Source of the DNA: a bacterium UBA3756
GTDB taxonomy: Bacteria > Bacteroidota > Bacteroidia > Bacteroidales > Bacteroidaceae
DNA length: 13,059 nucleotides
Direction of reading: 5' to 3'
Assembly (NCBI GenBank): GCA_002371695.1
Contig: DFGG01000100.1
Span: 1-13,059, forward strand
Shown here: piece after piece, positions 1 to 7,500 of the stretch
Layout of the letters: each line of letters begins with the position of its first letter
Position numbering within the stretch: the stretch's first letter is position 1
Notes under the pieces: model-generated
Databases searched by the model: none
What the model saw: the letters and a program-made list of their open reading frames with translations, nothing else
Told to the model about the DNA's origin: nothing
Translations under genes and position numbers: made by a program

Positions 1-1
1 G

Positions 2-886
2 ACTGTAGTCCGCCGCAAGGGCATCAGCACCACCTGCACCTATCATGGGCCTAGGGGCAAGCGCCGTCCCAATGTCTTCATCCGCCTGCTCCAGAGGGTT
101 CCCTCCTGGGGCTGGTGGATTGGAGGTGTAGCCATTGTGGCGGGCTACATCTGGTTCTTCTATTATTTCTTTGTATCACCTTTCGGATTCCGCTGGCGCG
201 CGCTCTACGGCGACGTCAACTATCCTGAAGGCTATGAAATTCACGGCATCGACATCTCACACCATCAGGGACGCATCGACTGGGACGAACTCAAGGACAA
301 CGGACAGATCAACGAGTGCCCCATACGCTTTGTCATGATCAAGGCTACTGAGGGAGCCACACAGACAGACGAGAACTTCCGTGAGAATTTCTACCAGGCA
401 CGCGAGAACGGTTTCACTCGTGGAGCCTATCATTTCTACAGCGTACACACGCCTGCTGAGCAACAGGCCTACCACTTCCTCAAGACGGTGAAACTGGAGA
501 ACGGCGACCTGCCTCCCGTGCTCGACGTGGAGTACAAGCCCAAGCAACAGACTGACGCTGAGTTCAAGAGTTCCGTGCTCCAATGGCTCGACATCGTGGA
601 GAAGCACTATCAGGTGAAGCCCATCATCTACACCTATTTCAAATTTAAGATGAAGTACCTCAACGACTCCATCTTCGACCAGTATCCCTATTGGATAGCC
701 CACTACTACGTTGACTCCCTCGAATACAAGGGGCCGTGGAAGTTCTGGCAGCATACGGATGTGGGACGACTTCCGGGCATCAAAGGCAATGTCGACTTCA
801 ACATCTACAACGGCTCCTTCTACGACCTGCGCCAGATGACCATCGGCTCACAGGAGACGATAGGCGAGAAGGCCTACAGCGATTAA
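2..886 (+). CDS. GH25 lysozyme-family muramidase, 5' partial
   Basis: The reading frame is open to the left edge with no stop and no upstream ATG, so the start lies outside the window; 294 residues are visible. A GTG at 137 is in frame but would cut through the membrane helix, so I do not use it. The visible N-terminus is basic (RRKG, RGKRRP), then a single hydrophobic helix at about residues 36-57 (rich in W, I, F, Y), then the catalytic domain. GH25 hallmarks are GIDISHHQG (about residue 83 on), IKATEG, GAYHFY, and PVLDVE with the catalytic DxE at D175/E177. WIAHYY and KFWQHTD near the end are also typical. Family role: hydrolysis of the MurNAc-GlcNAc beta-1,4 bond of peptidoglycan. The topology suggests anchoring in the inner membrane with the domain in the periplasm. 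The stop at 886 is followed 37 nt later by the next gene, so co-transcription is likely. A role in cell-wall turnover is inferred. Confidence 0.9.
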   Translation, partial: TVVRRKGISTTCTYHGPRGKRRPNVFIRLLQRVPSWGWWIGGVAIVAGYIWFFYYFFVSPFGFRWRALYGDVNYPEGYEIHGIDISHHQGRIDWDELKDNGQINECPIRFVMIKATEGATQTDENFRENFYQARENGFTRGAYHFYSVHTPAEQQAYHFLKTVKLENGDLPPVLDVEYKPKQQTDAEFKSSVLQWLDIVEKHYQVKPIIYTYFKFKMKYLNDSIFDQYPYWIAHYYVDSLEYKGPWKFWQHTDVGRLPGIKGNVDFNIYNGSFYDLRQMTIGSQETIGEKAYSD

Positions 887-890
887 CTGA

Positions 891-922
891 TATTGACAAC
901 CATAAAAAACAGTATTGACAAC
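891..922. repeat. 10-bp direct repeat, 22 bp apart, before the PCMD gene
   Basis: TATTGACAAC occurs at 891-900 and again at 913-922, the second copy abutting the ATG at 924. Together they fill nearly the whole 37-bp gap between two genes. It could be a slippage duplication or a leader element. No consensus Bacteroidota promoter is visible here. Confidence 0.6.
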
Positions 923-923
923 G

Positions 924-2084
924 ATGAAGAAACTTTTAGTACAACTCCCGCTACTGACCCTCATCCTCTGCCTTAACTCGTGCATCAAGGACGAGGAGGC
1001 CAACAAGGAGTGCGACATCCTGAAGGCATGGGTCGACGGTGAAGAGTTCAAACAGTATTTTACCGACGCAAACCAGATGGTCCGCGAAGTGAGCACAGGC
1101 GAGAGCGAGATTGTGTTCAAGGTGCGCTCGACGGTGTCGCTGCCCAAGCAGCTGCCACTCTCACTCGAGATCACCGACAAGGCCACTGTAGAGCCCGCCA
1201 GTGGCACACCGCAGGATTTCACTCAGGGCCCCGTCACCTATACTGTCACCTCCGAGGACGGACAGTGGAAGCGCCAGTACCGCGTGGTGTTCCAAAAAGC
1301 ATTGCTGCCTAATAAGTTCAGTTTCGAGCAGGTGTCCACATCGGAGAAAACCCAGAGAGCAAGCTACTACCATGAGTTCTATGTGAACGACGAGCTGGGC
1401 GAGCGTCACAACATCTGGGCCACGGGCAATCCAGGATTTGCACTGACTACCTCAGGCAGCCAGCCAGAGGTGTTCCCATCCTATTCGATCGACAATGGCT
1501 ATCAGGGCAAAGGCGTCTGCATGCAGACAGTCTCTACCGGTTCGCTGGGCGAGTTGATACATAAGCCCATTGCCGCCGGCAACCTCTTCCTGGGCAGGTT
1601 CGTCGTGGAGAACGTGCTCATCACCCCCCTGAAGGCCACACAGTTCGGCATTCCTGTCGACCGTGAGCCCGTGCGTATCACAGGCTACTACAAGTACAGC
1701 CCCGGCAAAAAGTTCACCAACAAGAATATGAAGGAGGTGCCCGGCAAGACCGACGAGGCCAGCATCTATGCCGTGTTCTACAGAAACAAGGACGAGCAGG
1801 GTAATTCATTCTATCTCCATGGCGACGACGTGCTCACCAGCCCACAGATTGTCAAGACGGCACGCGTGTCCTCGGTGCCTCCCACCGATCAGTGGACACC
1901 CTTTGAGATGTTCTTCGAGGGACAGGATGTCGACAAGGAGAAACTGAAGAACAACGAGTACAATCTGACCATCGTCTTCTCGTCGAGCAAGGACGGTGAC
2001 CTCTTCGAAGGGAGCCATCGGCACACACTTTACATAGACGAAGTAGAAGTATCATACAAAGAAACGGAAGGAGGAGAGCAATGA
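924..2084 (+). CDS. PCMD-domain surface lipoprotein
   Basis: The start is the ATG at 924 (386 aa). A TTG at 915 is also in frame but adds three residues before a clean lipoprotein signal. The protein begins MKK, then a hydrophobic stretch, then the lipobox LNSC with the lipidated Cys at residue 20. The residues after it, IKDEE, match the acidic/lysine lipoprotein export signal that sends Bacteroidota lipoproteins to the cell surface, so surface exposure is likely. Residues about 25-120 look like an Ig-like N-terminal domain. From about 145 to the end it resembles the PCMD (putative carbohydrate metabolism domain) family: NIWATGNPGFAL, a GNLFLG motif, ITGYYKYSPGK, and ASIYAVFYRN. The exact ligand is unknown; PCMD proteins have a beta-sandwich fold and are presumed to bind glycans or surface structures. 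Its stop overlaps the ATG of the next gene (ATGA), which points to translational coupling with the outer-membrane protein. Confidence 0.85.
   Translation: MKKLLVQLPLLTLILCLNSCIKDEEANKECDILKAWVDGEEFKQYFTDANQMVREVSTGESEIVFKVRSTVSLPKQLPLSLEITDKATVEPASGTPQDFTQGPVTYTVTSEDGQWKRQYRVVFQKALLPNKFSFEQVSTSEKTQRASYYHEFYVNDELGERHNIWATGNPGFALTTSGSQPEVFPSYSIDNGYQGKGVCMQTVSTGSLGELIHKPIAAGNLFLGRFVVENVLITPLKATQFGIPVDREPVRITGYYKYSPGKKFTNKNMKEVPGKTDEASIYAVFYRNKDEQGNSFYLHGDDVLTSPQIVKTARVSSVPPTDQWTPFEMFFEGQDVDKEKLKNNEYNLTIVFSSSKDGDLFEGSHRHTLYIDEVEVSYKETEGGEQ
2066..2077 (+). promoter_or_regulatory. Purine-rich ribosome-binding site inside the upstream gene
   Basis: GGAAGGAGGAGA lies just before the ATG at 2081, within the last codons of the lipoprotein gene. 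Strong Shine-Dalgarno-like runs are uncommon in Bacteroidota, so this one stands out. Combined with the ATGA overlap it supports the start at 2081. A second in-frame ATG at 2087 is a possible alternative. Confidence 0.5.
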
Positions 2085-2842
2085 AGATGAAGAAGAATAT
2101 CACAACCATAGCAACCATCGTGATGCTCCTGATGGCCGGCAACGCTACCGCTGGCACATGGGGAGATATCCAACTCAAGGCACGCGCAGGATGGAGTATC
2201 GGCGGAACGGCACCCATCGGACTGCCTGCCACCATCCGCAGTATCGATAGCTACAAGCTCACACCCTCATTCCTCGTGGGCATCGACGCCCAGCTGCCAC
2301 TTTCCGACCAGTGGGGCATCATGGCTGGCGTGCGCTACGAGAACAAGGCCATGAACGGCGACGTCAGCACTAAGGCCTACCACATGGAACTGCGCCGTGG
2401 TGAAAGCGTGATGGAGGGACTTTTCACGGGCAGCGTCCACCAGGAGGTCACCGAGTGGATGGTCACCATCCCCGTCCTCGCCACCCTCAACCTCGGCCCC
2501 AAGGTGCAGCTGAAGGCCGGTCCCTATTTCTCGCTCCTTACCAGCAGACGATTCGAGGGAATCGCCTCCGACGGCTACCTGCGTCAGGGCGACCCTACGG
2601 GAGCCAAGGTCCTGATTGGCAACAAGGACGGCGAGTGGGCCACCTACGACTTCAGCGACGACATGCGACGCTTCCAGACGGGCATCGCCATCGGTGCCGA
2701 CTGGCAGGTCTACAAGGCTCTGGGTCTCTCCCTCGACCTCAACTGGGGACTCAACGGCATCTTCCGCAAGGACTTCGACACCGTCGAGCAGACCCTCTAT
2801 CCCATCTACGCCACCATCGGTGTCTTCTACCGTCTGAAGTAA
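2081..2842 (+). CDS. Outer-membrane beta-barrel protein
   Basis: 253 aa with an N-terminal signal peptide (MKMKKN, then a hydrophobic stretch ending NATAGTWG; cleavage probably near residue 24-25). The rest is a series of alternating amphipathic strands, such as FLVGIDAQLPL, WGIMAGVRYENK, VQLKAGPYFSLL, FQTGIAIGADWQVY and LGLSLDLNWGL. It ends in a strand with aromatic residues, IYATIGVFYRLK, as in small Bacteroidota porin-like barrels (OMP_b-brl type). Size and pattern suggest roughly eight strands, which is an estimate. It overlaps the lipoprotein gene by 4 nt, so the two products are probably made together and may act as an outer-membrane pair. Specific substrate or partner is unknown. No catalytic motif is seen, and a structural role is as likely as transport. 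Confidence 0.8.
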   Translation: MKMKKNITTIATIVMLLMAGNATAGTWGDIQLKARAGWSIGGTAPIGLPATIRSIDSYKLTPSFLVGIDAQLPLSDQWGIMAGVRYENKAMNGDVSTKAYHMELRRGESVMEGLFTGSVHQEVTEWMVTIPVLATLNLGPKVQLKAGPYFSLLTSRRFEGIASDGYLRQGDPTGAKVLIGNKDGEWATYDFSDDMRRFQTGIAIGADWQVYKALGLSLDLNWGLNGIFRKDFDTVEQTLYPIYATIGVFYRLK

Positions 2843-2909
2843 CCCCGTTCATCCAGGGTCTACAGCGATTAATATAACTGAATGTTTCACCAATAAAAAC
2901 GAGTAAAGT

Positions 2910-3215
2910 ATGAAAAAAATGATTCTGACCGCCATGATGATCATGGCTACAATGAGTTTCACAGCCAGCGTGAGTGCACAGGACGTGGTCGACAAGAAGG
3001 CCAAGAAGGAGTGCTGCGACAAGAAGGCCGAGAAGAAGGCCGGTAAGGACTGCTGCGAGAAGAAGGCTGAGAAGGCTGGCAAGGACTGCTGTGACAAGAA
3101 GCAGGCCAAGGCTAAGGACTGCAAGAAGTGCAACCAGTGCAAGCCCGACTGTGCAGAGAAGAACTGTAAGGACTGCGCCAACAACCACAAGTGCGACAAG
3201 AGCTGCAAGAAGTAA
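2910..3215 (+). CDS. Small exported Cys/Lys-rich protein, function unknown
   Basis: 101 aa. A classic signal peptide (MKKM, hydrophobic Met/Ile/Ala core, then SVSA before Q24) predicts export to the periplasm or beyond. The mature part of about 78 residues contains 14 Cys (35, 36, 48, 49, 60, 61, 71, 74, 77, 81, 86, 89, 95, 99) and 26 Lys, so half of it is C or K. Residues 33-68 form three tandem units of 13, 12 and 11 aa, each starting KECC or KDCC and continuing with KKAE/KKQA. After that come single Cys at short spacings (CKKCNQC, then C every 3-6 residues). I do not recognise the family. The Cys clusters suggest metal binding like a metallothionein, or dense disulfides, both inferred. It lies 67 nt after the outer-membrane protein with no clear promoter between them and is followed by a strong terminator, so it may be the last gene of the envelope operon. 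Confidence 0.8.
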   Translation: MKKMILTAMMIMATMSFTASVSAQDVVDKKAKKECCDKKAEKKAGKDCCEKKAEKAGKDCCDKKQAKAKDCKKCNQCKPDCAEKNCKDCANNHKCDKSCKK

Positions 3216-3230
3216 GGCCCTGCTCCACTT

Positions 3231-3272
3231 AAATAAAAGGCTGCATCATGATTGGTGCAGCCTTTTATTTTT
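3231..3272 (+). terminator. Rho-independent terminator of the plus-strand envelope block
   Basis: A perfect 15-bp inverted repeat pairs 3231-3245 with 3256-3270 across a 10-nt loop. The core is AAAAGGCTGCA against TGCAGCCTTTT, with U-rich sequence at the 3' arm. It starts 15 nt after the stop of the Cys/Lys-rich gene. The A-rich 5' arm means it may also work for transcripts coming from the other strand. Confidence 0.9.
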
Positions 3273-3386
3273 CGTAATTCTTATTCAATTCCGGACCTGG
3301 CCCCAGTTTAAAGTAACTTTAACTTCGGACCTGGCTCGCAGGGATGCGAGCCCTATGTGCTGGTATGAGTGGTACATGGAAGCCTC
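3273..3386. other. Intergenic patch with short repeats and a tight hairpin
   Basis: No gene is visible. CGGACCTGGC occurs at 3292-3301 and again at 3326-3335. Between the copies lies an odd-centred palindrome, TTAAAGT-A-ACTTTAA (3308-3322). The second copy runs into a perfect 8-bp stem with a GGGA loop: GGCTCGCA at 3333-3340 and TGCGAGCC at 3345-3352. There is no U-run after the hairpin, so it is not an obvious terminator. Function unknown. Confidence 0.55.
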
Positions 3387-3526
3387 TAAAGTGGGAATCT
3401 ACAGGCATTAAAGTGGGAGTTTAGTGCCTTTGAACTGGTTTGCGCCTATAGGCATCATTATTTACGGCCCGTGGCGCAAATGTTTGTGCCCCTAGGGAAT
3501 AATATTTGTGGCTATAGGCAAAAACT
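3387..3526. repeat. Degenerate tandem array with a 22-bp period
   Basis: TAAAGTGGGA occurs at 3387 and 3409, exactly 22 bp apart. Then TTT-starting units begin at 3439, 3461, 3483 and 3505, again 22 bp apart. Their 10-bp cores are in register: GCCTATAGGC (3444), GGCCCGTGGC (3466), GCCCCTAGGG (3488) and GGCTATAGGC (3510). The first core is a perfect palindrome and the others are close to one. A diverged TTTAGTGCC unit at 3420 sits slightly out of phase. No protein is encoded. The spacing, about two helical turns, would place palindromes on one face of the DNA. Whether it binds a protein or is a decayed repeat element cannot be told from sequence alone. Confidence 0.6.
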
Positions 3527-3664
3527 AAATTCTCTCAGCTGCAAGTGTCGGCGTATGTTGGAGTTTCCTGCTGATACCACGATGATCTTGCCAGGACCTT
3601 GCACTCCCCAGCGCGGTGGGCTTACCGATGGTCTCGTCTGCCTCTGAGTAATCCTCAGACCTAC
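3520..3664 (-). ncRNA. Candidate structured RNA, possibly 6S/Bacteroidales-1 type
   Basis: Read on the minus strand, four pairings nest in order as one long irregular hairpin. CTCAG-AG-GCAG (3648-3638) pairs with TTGC-AG-CTGAG (3544-3534). TCGG (3628-3625) pairs with CCGA (3551-3548). GGAGT (3607-3603) pairs with ACTCC (3564-3560). TCCTG (3596-3592) pairs with CAGGA (3570-3566). Between the second and third stems the 5' strand holds a large bulge with its own small CCCA/TGGG hairpin. A five-T run follows (3524-3520), and a near-consensus promoter precedes it. A long hairpin with a central bubble, a Bacteroidota promoter and about 145 nt length resemble 6S RNA or the Bacteroidales-1 motif; that identity is a hypothesis, and the ends are estimates. 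A frame open across it also reads through the tRNA, so it is not a credible protein. Confidence 0.4.
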
Positions 3665-3669
3665 TCTAA

Positions 3670-3702
3670 TAAATCTATAATGAATAATAGTATAAAAAAC
3701 AA
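3670..3702 (-). promoter_or_regulatory. Possible promoter for the ncRNA candidate
   Basis: On the minus strand TAGATTTA (3677-3670) matches the -7 consensus TAnnTTTG at all but the last base. A TTG (3702-3700) lies 22 nt upstream, slightly wider than the 20 nt at the two good promoters in this window. The TTG overlaps the tRNA terminator stem, which weakens the call. Confidence 0.35.
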
Positions 3703-3728
3703 TGGAGAGCCTTTGAAACTCTCCATTG
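3694..3728 (-). terminator. Rho-independent terminator after tRNA-Ser
   Basis: On the minus strand a perfect 10-bp stem, CAATGGAGAG (3728-3719) with CTCTCCATTG (3709-3700), closes a 9-nt loop. It is followed directly by six T (3699-3694). It begins 9 nt after the tRNA CCA end. Confidence 0.9.
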
Positions 3729-3737
3729 CTTAGTGTC

Positions 3738-3828
3738 TGGCGGAAGGTGAGGGATTCAAACCCCCGATACCCGAAAGGGGTATACCGGATTTCGAGTCCA
3801 GCGCGATCGATCACTCTGCCAACCTTCC
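3738..3828 (-). tRNA. tRNA-Ser(CGA)
   Basis: A 91-nt class II tRNA with encoded CCA, reading serine codon UCG. The acceptor stem GGAAGGT (3828-3822) pairs with ACCTTCC, followed by discriminator G and CCA (3740-3738). The anticodon arm is CTGGA / CTCGAAA / TCCGG, with anticodon CGA at 3794-3792. The long variable arm (TACCC paired with GGGTA across a pyrimidine-rich loop) is diagnostic for Ser rather than a class I tRNA. The T arm has loop TTCAAAT. It lies downstream of yigZ on the same strand but has its own promoter and terminator. Confidence 0.96.
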
Positions 3829-3842
3829 AATTAAGTGAGAGC

Positions 3843-3860
3843 AAACGAGCTTGCTCGTTT
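3843..3860. repeat. Inverted repeat in the tRNA leader
   Basis: AAACGAGC and GCTCGTTT form a perfect 8-bp inverted repeat with a 2-bp centre, inside the roughly 80-nt stretch between the tRNA promoter and its 5' end. A second odd-centred palindrome, GATACA-A-TGTATC, lies at 3882-3894. They may guide leader processing, or be chance. Confidence 0.5.
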
Positions 3861-3915
3861 TGCAGAACGCCAGAAAAGATAGATACAATGTATCAACTTT
3901 CCTTGAAATCGGCTG

Positions 3916-3946
3916 CAAAGGTACAGTAAATATTTGAATCTGCCAA
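3916..3946 (-). promoter_or_regulatory. Bacteroidota promoter for tRNA-Ser
   Basis: On the minus strand the -7 box TACCTTTG (3923-3916) matches TAnnTTTG exactly, and TTG within TTTGGCAG (3946-3944) sits 20 nt upstream as the -33 box. Transcription would start near 3909, giving a leader of about 80 nt before the tRNA. The promoter sits just after the yigZ stop. Confidence 0.8.
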
Positions 3947-3963
3947 ATATTTATGGATAATTT

Positions 3964-4551
3964 TTAGTCGAACGATAATTTTGCCAGTTTGCTGCGCAGC
4001 ATTTCGGCTTCAGACTTGCGGATACTGAGCTGGATTTCGCAAGTGTTATCGTAGGTCTGCGAGACGATACGCGGCTGCATCTCCTTCACGATGCGCATCA
4101 CATCGTTCATCATCGGGTAGGCGAAGGAGTAGGTGACCGTTTCCTCTACCTGGCGGGTCTCGATCTCTGAGTGAGCGATGGCATCGGCGGCAGCTTCACG
4201 ATAGGCGACGATGAGCCCACTGGTGCCGAGGTTCACACCGCCGTAATAGCGTACGACTACGATGAGGATATCCGTCAGTTCGTTGGAGTTGATCTGTCCG
4301 AGGATGGGCTTGCCTGCAGTGCTGGAGGGCTCGCCGTCATCGTTGGCACGGAACTCCGTTCGCTCCGGGCCGAGCATGTAGGCATAGCAGACGTGGCGGG
4401 CGTCGTAGTATTTCTTACGATAGCCCGCCAGGATGTCCTTGATTTCCTCAACAGAGGTGACATGATGAGCGAAGGCGAGGAACTTGCTACGCTTTTCCGT
4501 GTAGTAGCCCTCGCCTTCGGTCTTTAGTGTCTTGTATTCGTCACTATTCAC
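3964..4551 (-). CDS. yigZ: YigZ/IMPACT family protein
   Basis: 195 aa, close to the roughly 200 aa usual for the family. The N-terminal IMPACT (UPF0029) domain carries the signature motifs RANDDGEPSSTAGKPIL (about residues 68-84) and VVVRYYGGVNLGTSGL (about 97-112). The C-terminal part (about 135-195) fits the DUF1949 ferredoxin-like domain. The start is GTG at 4551; an in-frame stop lies three codons upstream, so no longer version exists, and the next in-frame Met would lose the domain. Molecular role is not settled: the eukaryotic relative IMPACT regulates Gcn2, and bacterial YigZ is linked by structure to nucleic-acid or ribosome binding. It starts 9 nt after the carB stop and very likely shares its transcript. 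Confidence 0.93.
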   Translation of the reverse strand: MNSDEYKTLKTEGEGYYTEKRSKFLAFAHHVTSVEEIKDILAGYRKKYYDARHVCYAYMLGPERTEFRANDDGEPSSTAGKPILGQINSNELTDILIVVVRYYGGVNLGTSGLIVAYREAAADAIAHSEIETRQVEETVTYSFAYPMMNDVMRIVKEMQPRIVSQTYDNTCEIQLSIRKSEAEMLRSKLAKLSFD

Positions 4552-4560
4552 TATTCTCTA

Positions 4561-7500
4561 TTAGTTGTTATACTCCTGCCAACTCTTGATCTTCACGTCG
4601 TCGAGCTTCATGGCGGTGAAGGCTTCGATGAAGGCTTTGGCCAGGCGGACGTTCGTCATCAGCGGGATGTTGTGATCGATAGCACCACGGCGAATCTTAT
4701 AGCCGTTGGTCAGCTCGCGTGAAGTATGGTTCTTCGGCACGTTGATCACCAGGCCTACCTTGTGCTGCGAGATGAGATCCATCACGTTGCAGTCACCCTC
4801 TTCATCCGGCCAGGCTACGGCTGTGGCCTTCACGCCGTTGTCGTTGAAGAACTTGGCCGTGCCTGCCGTAGCATAGATGGTGTAGCCATTCTTTGTCAGC
4901 TGCTGGGCGGGCTCCAAGAGAGAGACCTTGCCCTTGGCACCACCGGAGGAGATGAGCACGGCATCCTTCGGAATTGAATAACCTGTTGCTATCAAGGCGT
5001 TTAGCATGGCCTCGTTCAAGTCATCGCCGAGGCAGCCAACCTCACCCGTAGAACTCATGTCCACACCCAGTACAGGGTCGGCATTCTGCAATCTTGCGAA
5101 CGAGAACTGCGAGGCCTTCACACCGATACGGTCAATATCGAACTCGCTCTTCTCGGGCTTCTGATAGGGTGCGTCGAGCATGATCTTCGTGGCTGTCTCG
5201 ATGAAGTTGCGCTTCAGAATCTTCGAAACGAAGGGGAACGAGCGCGATGCACGGAGGTTGCACTCAATGACCTTCACCTCACGGTTCTTAGCGAGGAACT
5301 GAATATTGAACGGACCGCTGATGTTCAGCTCGGCTGCTATCTTGTGGGCAATCTTCTTGATCTGACGGATGGTGGAGAAGTAGATGTGCTGAGCGGGGAA
5401 CACCATCGTGGCGTCACCTGAGTGCACTCCGGCATACTCCACGTGCTCCGAGATGGCATATTCGACCACCTCGCCCTTGTCGGCTACGGCATCGAATTCT
5501 ATCTCCTTCGTCTCGGTCATGAACTTCGAGATCACCACGGGGAATTCCTTCGATACCTCGGTGGCCATGTTGAGGAAGCGATGCAACTCCTCATCGTCAT
5601 AACAGACGTTCATCGCAGCGCCTGAGAGCACATACGAGGGACGCACGAGTACGGGATAGCCCACCTCATCGACAAACTCCTTCACGTCCTCAAAGCTCGT
5701 CAGTGCACGCCATGCGGGCTGATCGATGCCCAGTTTGTCGAGCATGGCCGAGAACTTGTCACGGTTCTCTGCACGGTCAATATTCACGGGCGATGTGCCG
5801 AGCACGGGCACGCCCTGGCGATGCAGTTTCATAGCGAGGTTGTTGGGTATCTGGCCGCCCACGGAAACGATCACGCCGCGCGGCTGCTCCAGATCGATCA
5901 CATCGAGCACGCGCTCCAGCGAGAGCTCATCGAAGTAGAGACGATCGCACATATCGTAGTCGGTAGATACGGTCTCGGGGTTGTAGTTGATCATGATCGA
6001 CTTGTAGCCGAGCTTGCGGGCTGTGTTGATGGCGTTCACCGAACACCAGTCGAACTCAACCGAGGAGCCGATGCGGTAGGCACCCGATCCGAGCACGATG
6101 ACCGACTTCTCATTATTATAATAGTTGATGTCGTGCTTGGGCTGATAGCCTGTGGGCAGCTTCAGGCTGTACTCAATGAAGCTCTTGGCCTTCGAGAGTG
6201 CCTCGCTGAACTCATCCTGGAATGCAGGTGTGTGTGTATATGTGAAATAGAGGTAGTTCGTCAGTTCGGGATGCTCCGAGGCTACTGTAGGAATGCGCTT
6301 TACCGAAGGCGTTATGCCACGCTCCTTACGATACTTGCGCACCTCAAGGTTCTCCTTCTCCATATTGCCGCTTTGAGGTTTCAATACGAAGCGGGCGATC
6401 TGGAAGTCTGAGAATCCGCAGCGCTTCACCTCCAGCAGGAGTGCGTCGGGCAGATCCTCGAGCTTGTCGTACTTCTGCAGTTCGTGCTTCAGGTCAACGA
6501 TGTGCTTCAGGCGTTCCAGGAACCAGACGTCAATCTTCGTTAGCTCCTCGATGCGCTCCACGGTGTACCCCTCTTCGAGAGCCTGGGCGATGGCGAAGAT
6601 ACGGAGGTCTGTCGGGTTGGCCAGCTCGTAGTCGAGGTTGTCGAATCGTGTATGGTCATTGCCCACGAAGCCGTGCATGCCCTGGCCGATCATGCGCAGT
6701 CCCTTCTGGATCATCTCCTCGAAGGAGCGGCCGATAGACATGATCTCGCCCACGGACTTCATCGAAGAACCAATCAGGCGGCTGACACCAGCAAACTTGG
6801 TCAAGTCCCAACGGGGAATCTTGCAAATCATATAGTCGAGCTGGGGTGCGACATAAGCAGAAGAGGTTGTCCCCATCTCACCAATCTGGTCGAGCGTGTA
6901 GCCAAGGGCAATCTTGGCAGCTACGAAGGCGAGGGGATAGCCTGTGGCCTTCGAGGCAAGGGCAGAGGAGCGCGAGAGTCGGGCATTGATTTCGATGATA
7001 CGATAGTCGTTGGTCTGGGCGTTGAAAGCGAACTGGATGTTGCACTCGCCGACGATGCCGAGGTGCTTCACGCACTTGATGGTGATCTCCTGCAGCATCT
7101 TCACCTGTTCCTCTGTTAGCGAGCAAGTCGGTGCCACTACGATCGACTCTCCGGTGTGGATGCCCAGCGGGTCGAAGTTCTCCATCGAGGCCACTGTGAA
7201 GCAGCGGTCGTTAGCGTCGCGGATGCACTCGAACTCGATCTCCTTCCAGCCCTTGAGCGACTCCTCAACGAGAATCTGCGGGGCGAAGGTAAAGGCCGAC
7301 TCTGCGAGTTCCTTGAAGGTCTTCTCGTCGGGGCAGATGCCAGAACCGAGACCACCGAGGGCGTAGGCAGAGCGGATCATGATGGGGAAGCCGATCTTGT
7401 GTGCTGCCTTCAGCGCATCCTCCATCGACTCCACGGCGTGAGAGACGGGCACCTTCAATTCCACTTCTCCCAGCTTCTTAACAAAAAGGTCGCGGTCTTC

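Noticed and set aside
874..2872. CTACAGCGATTAA at 874-886 and 2860-2872, as a duplicated element
   Set aside because: About one 13-bp exact repeat is expected by chance in a window of this size, and flanks do not match.
3306..3324. TAACTTTA as a plus-strand -7 promoter box
   Set aside because: The final G is missing, there is no TTG at the right distance upstream, and no gene follows.
3738..3828. tRNA-Ser as an integration site for a mobile element
   Set aside because: No integrase and no duplicated tRNA 3' end are seen within the window, so there is no support.
3512..3844. A 110-codon open frame on the minus strand, including a stretch resembling IVVSAGNSN of subtilases
   Set aside because: It runs straight through the tRNA-Ser gene and its terminator and has no plausible start context. 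The similarity is very short. The region is better explained by tRNA and a structured RNA.
5821..6411. A 196-codon open frame opposite carB
   Set aside because: It is entirely antisense to conserved ATP-grasp coding sequence and has no recognisable domain; high-GC codon bias on the true strand explains it. The same applies to other long frames opposite carB, the helicase and the PBP.
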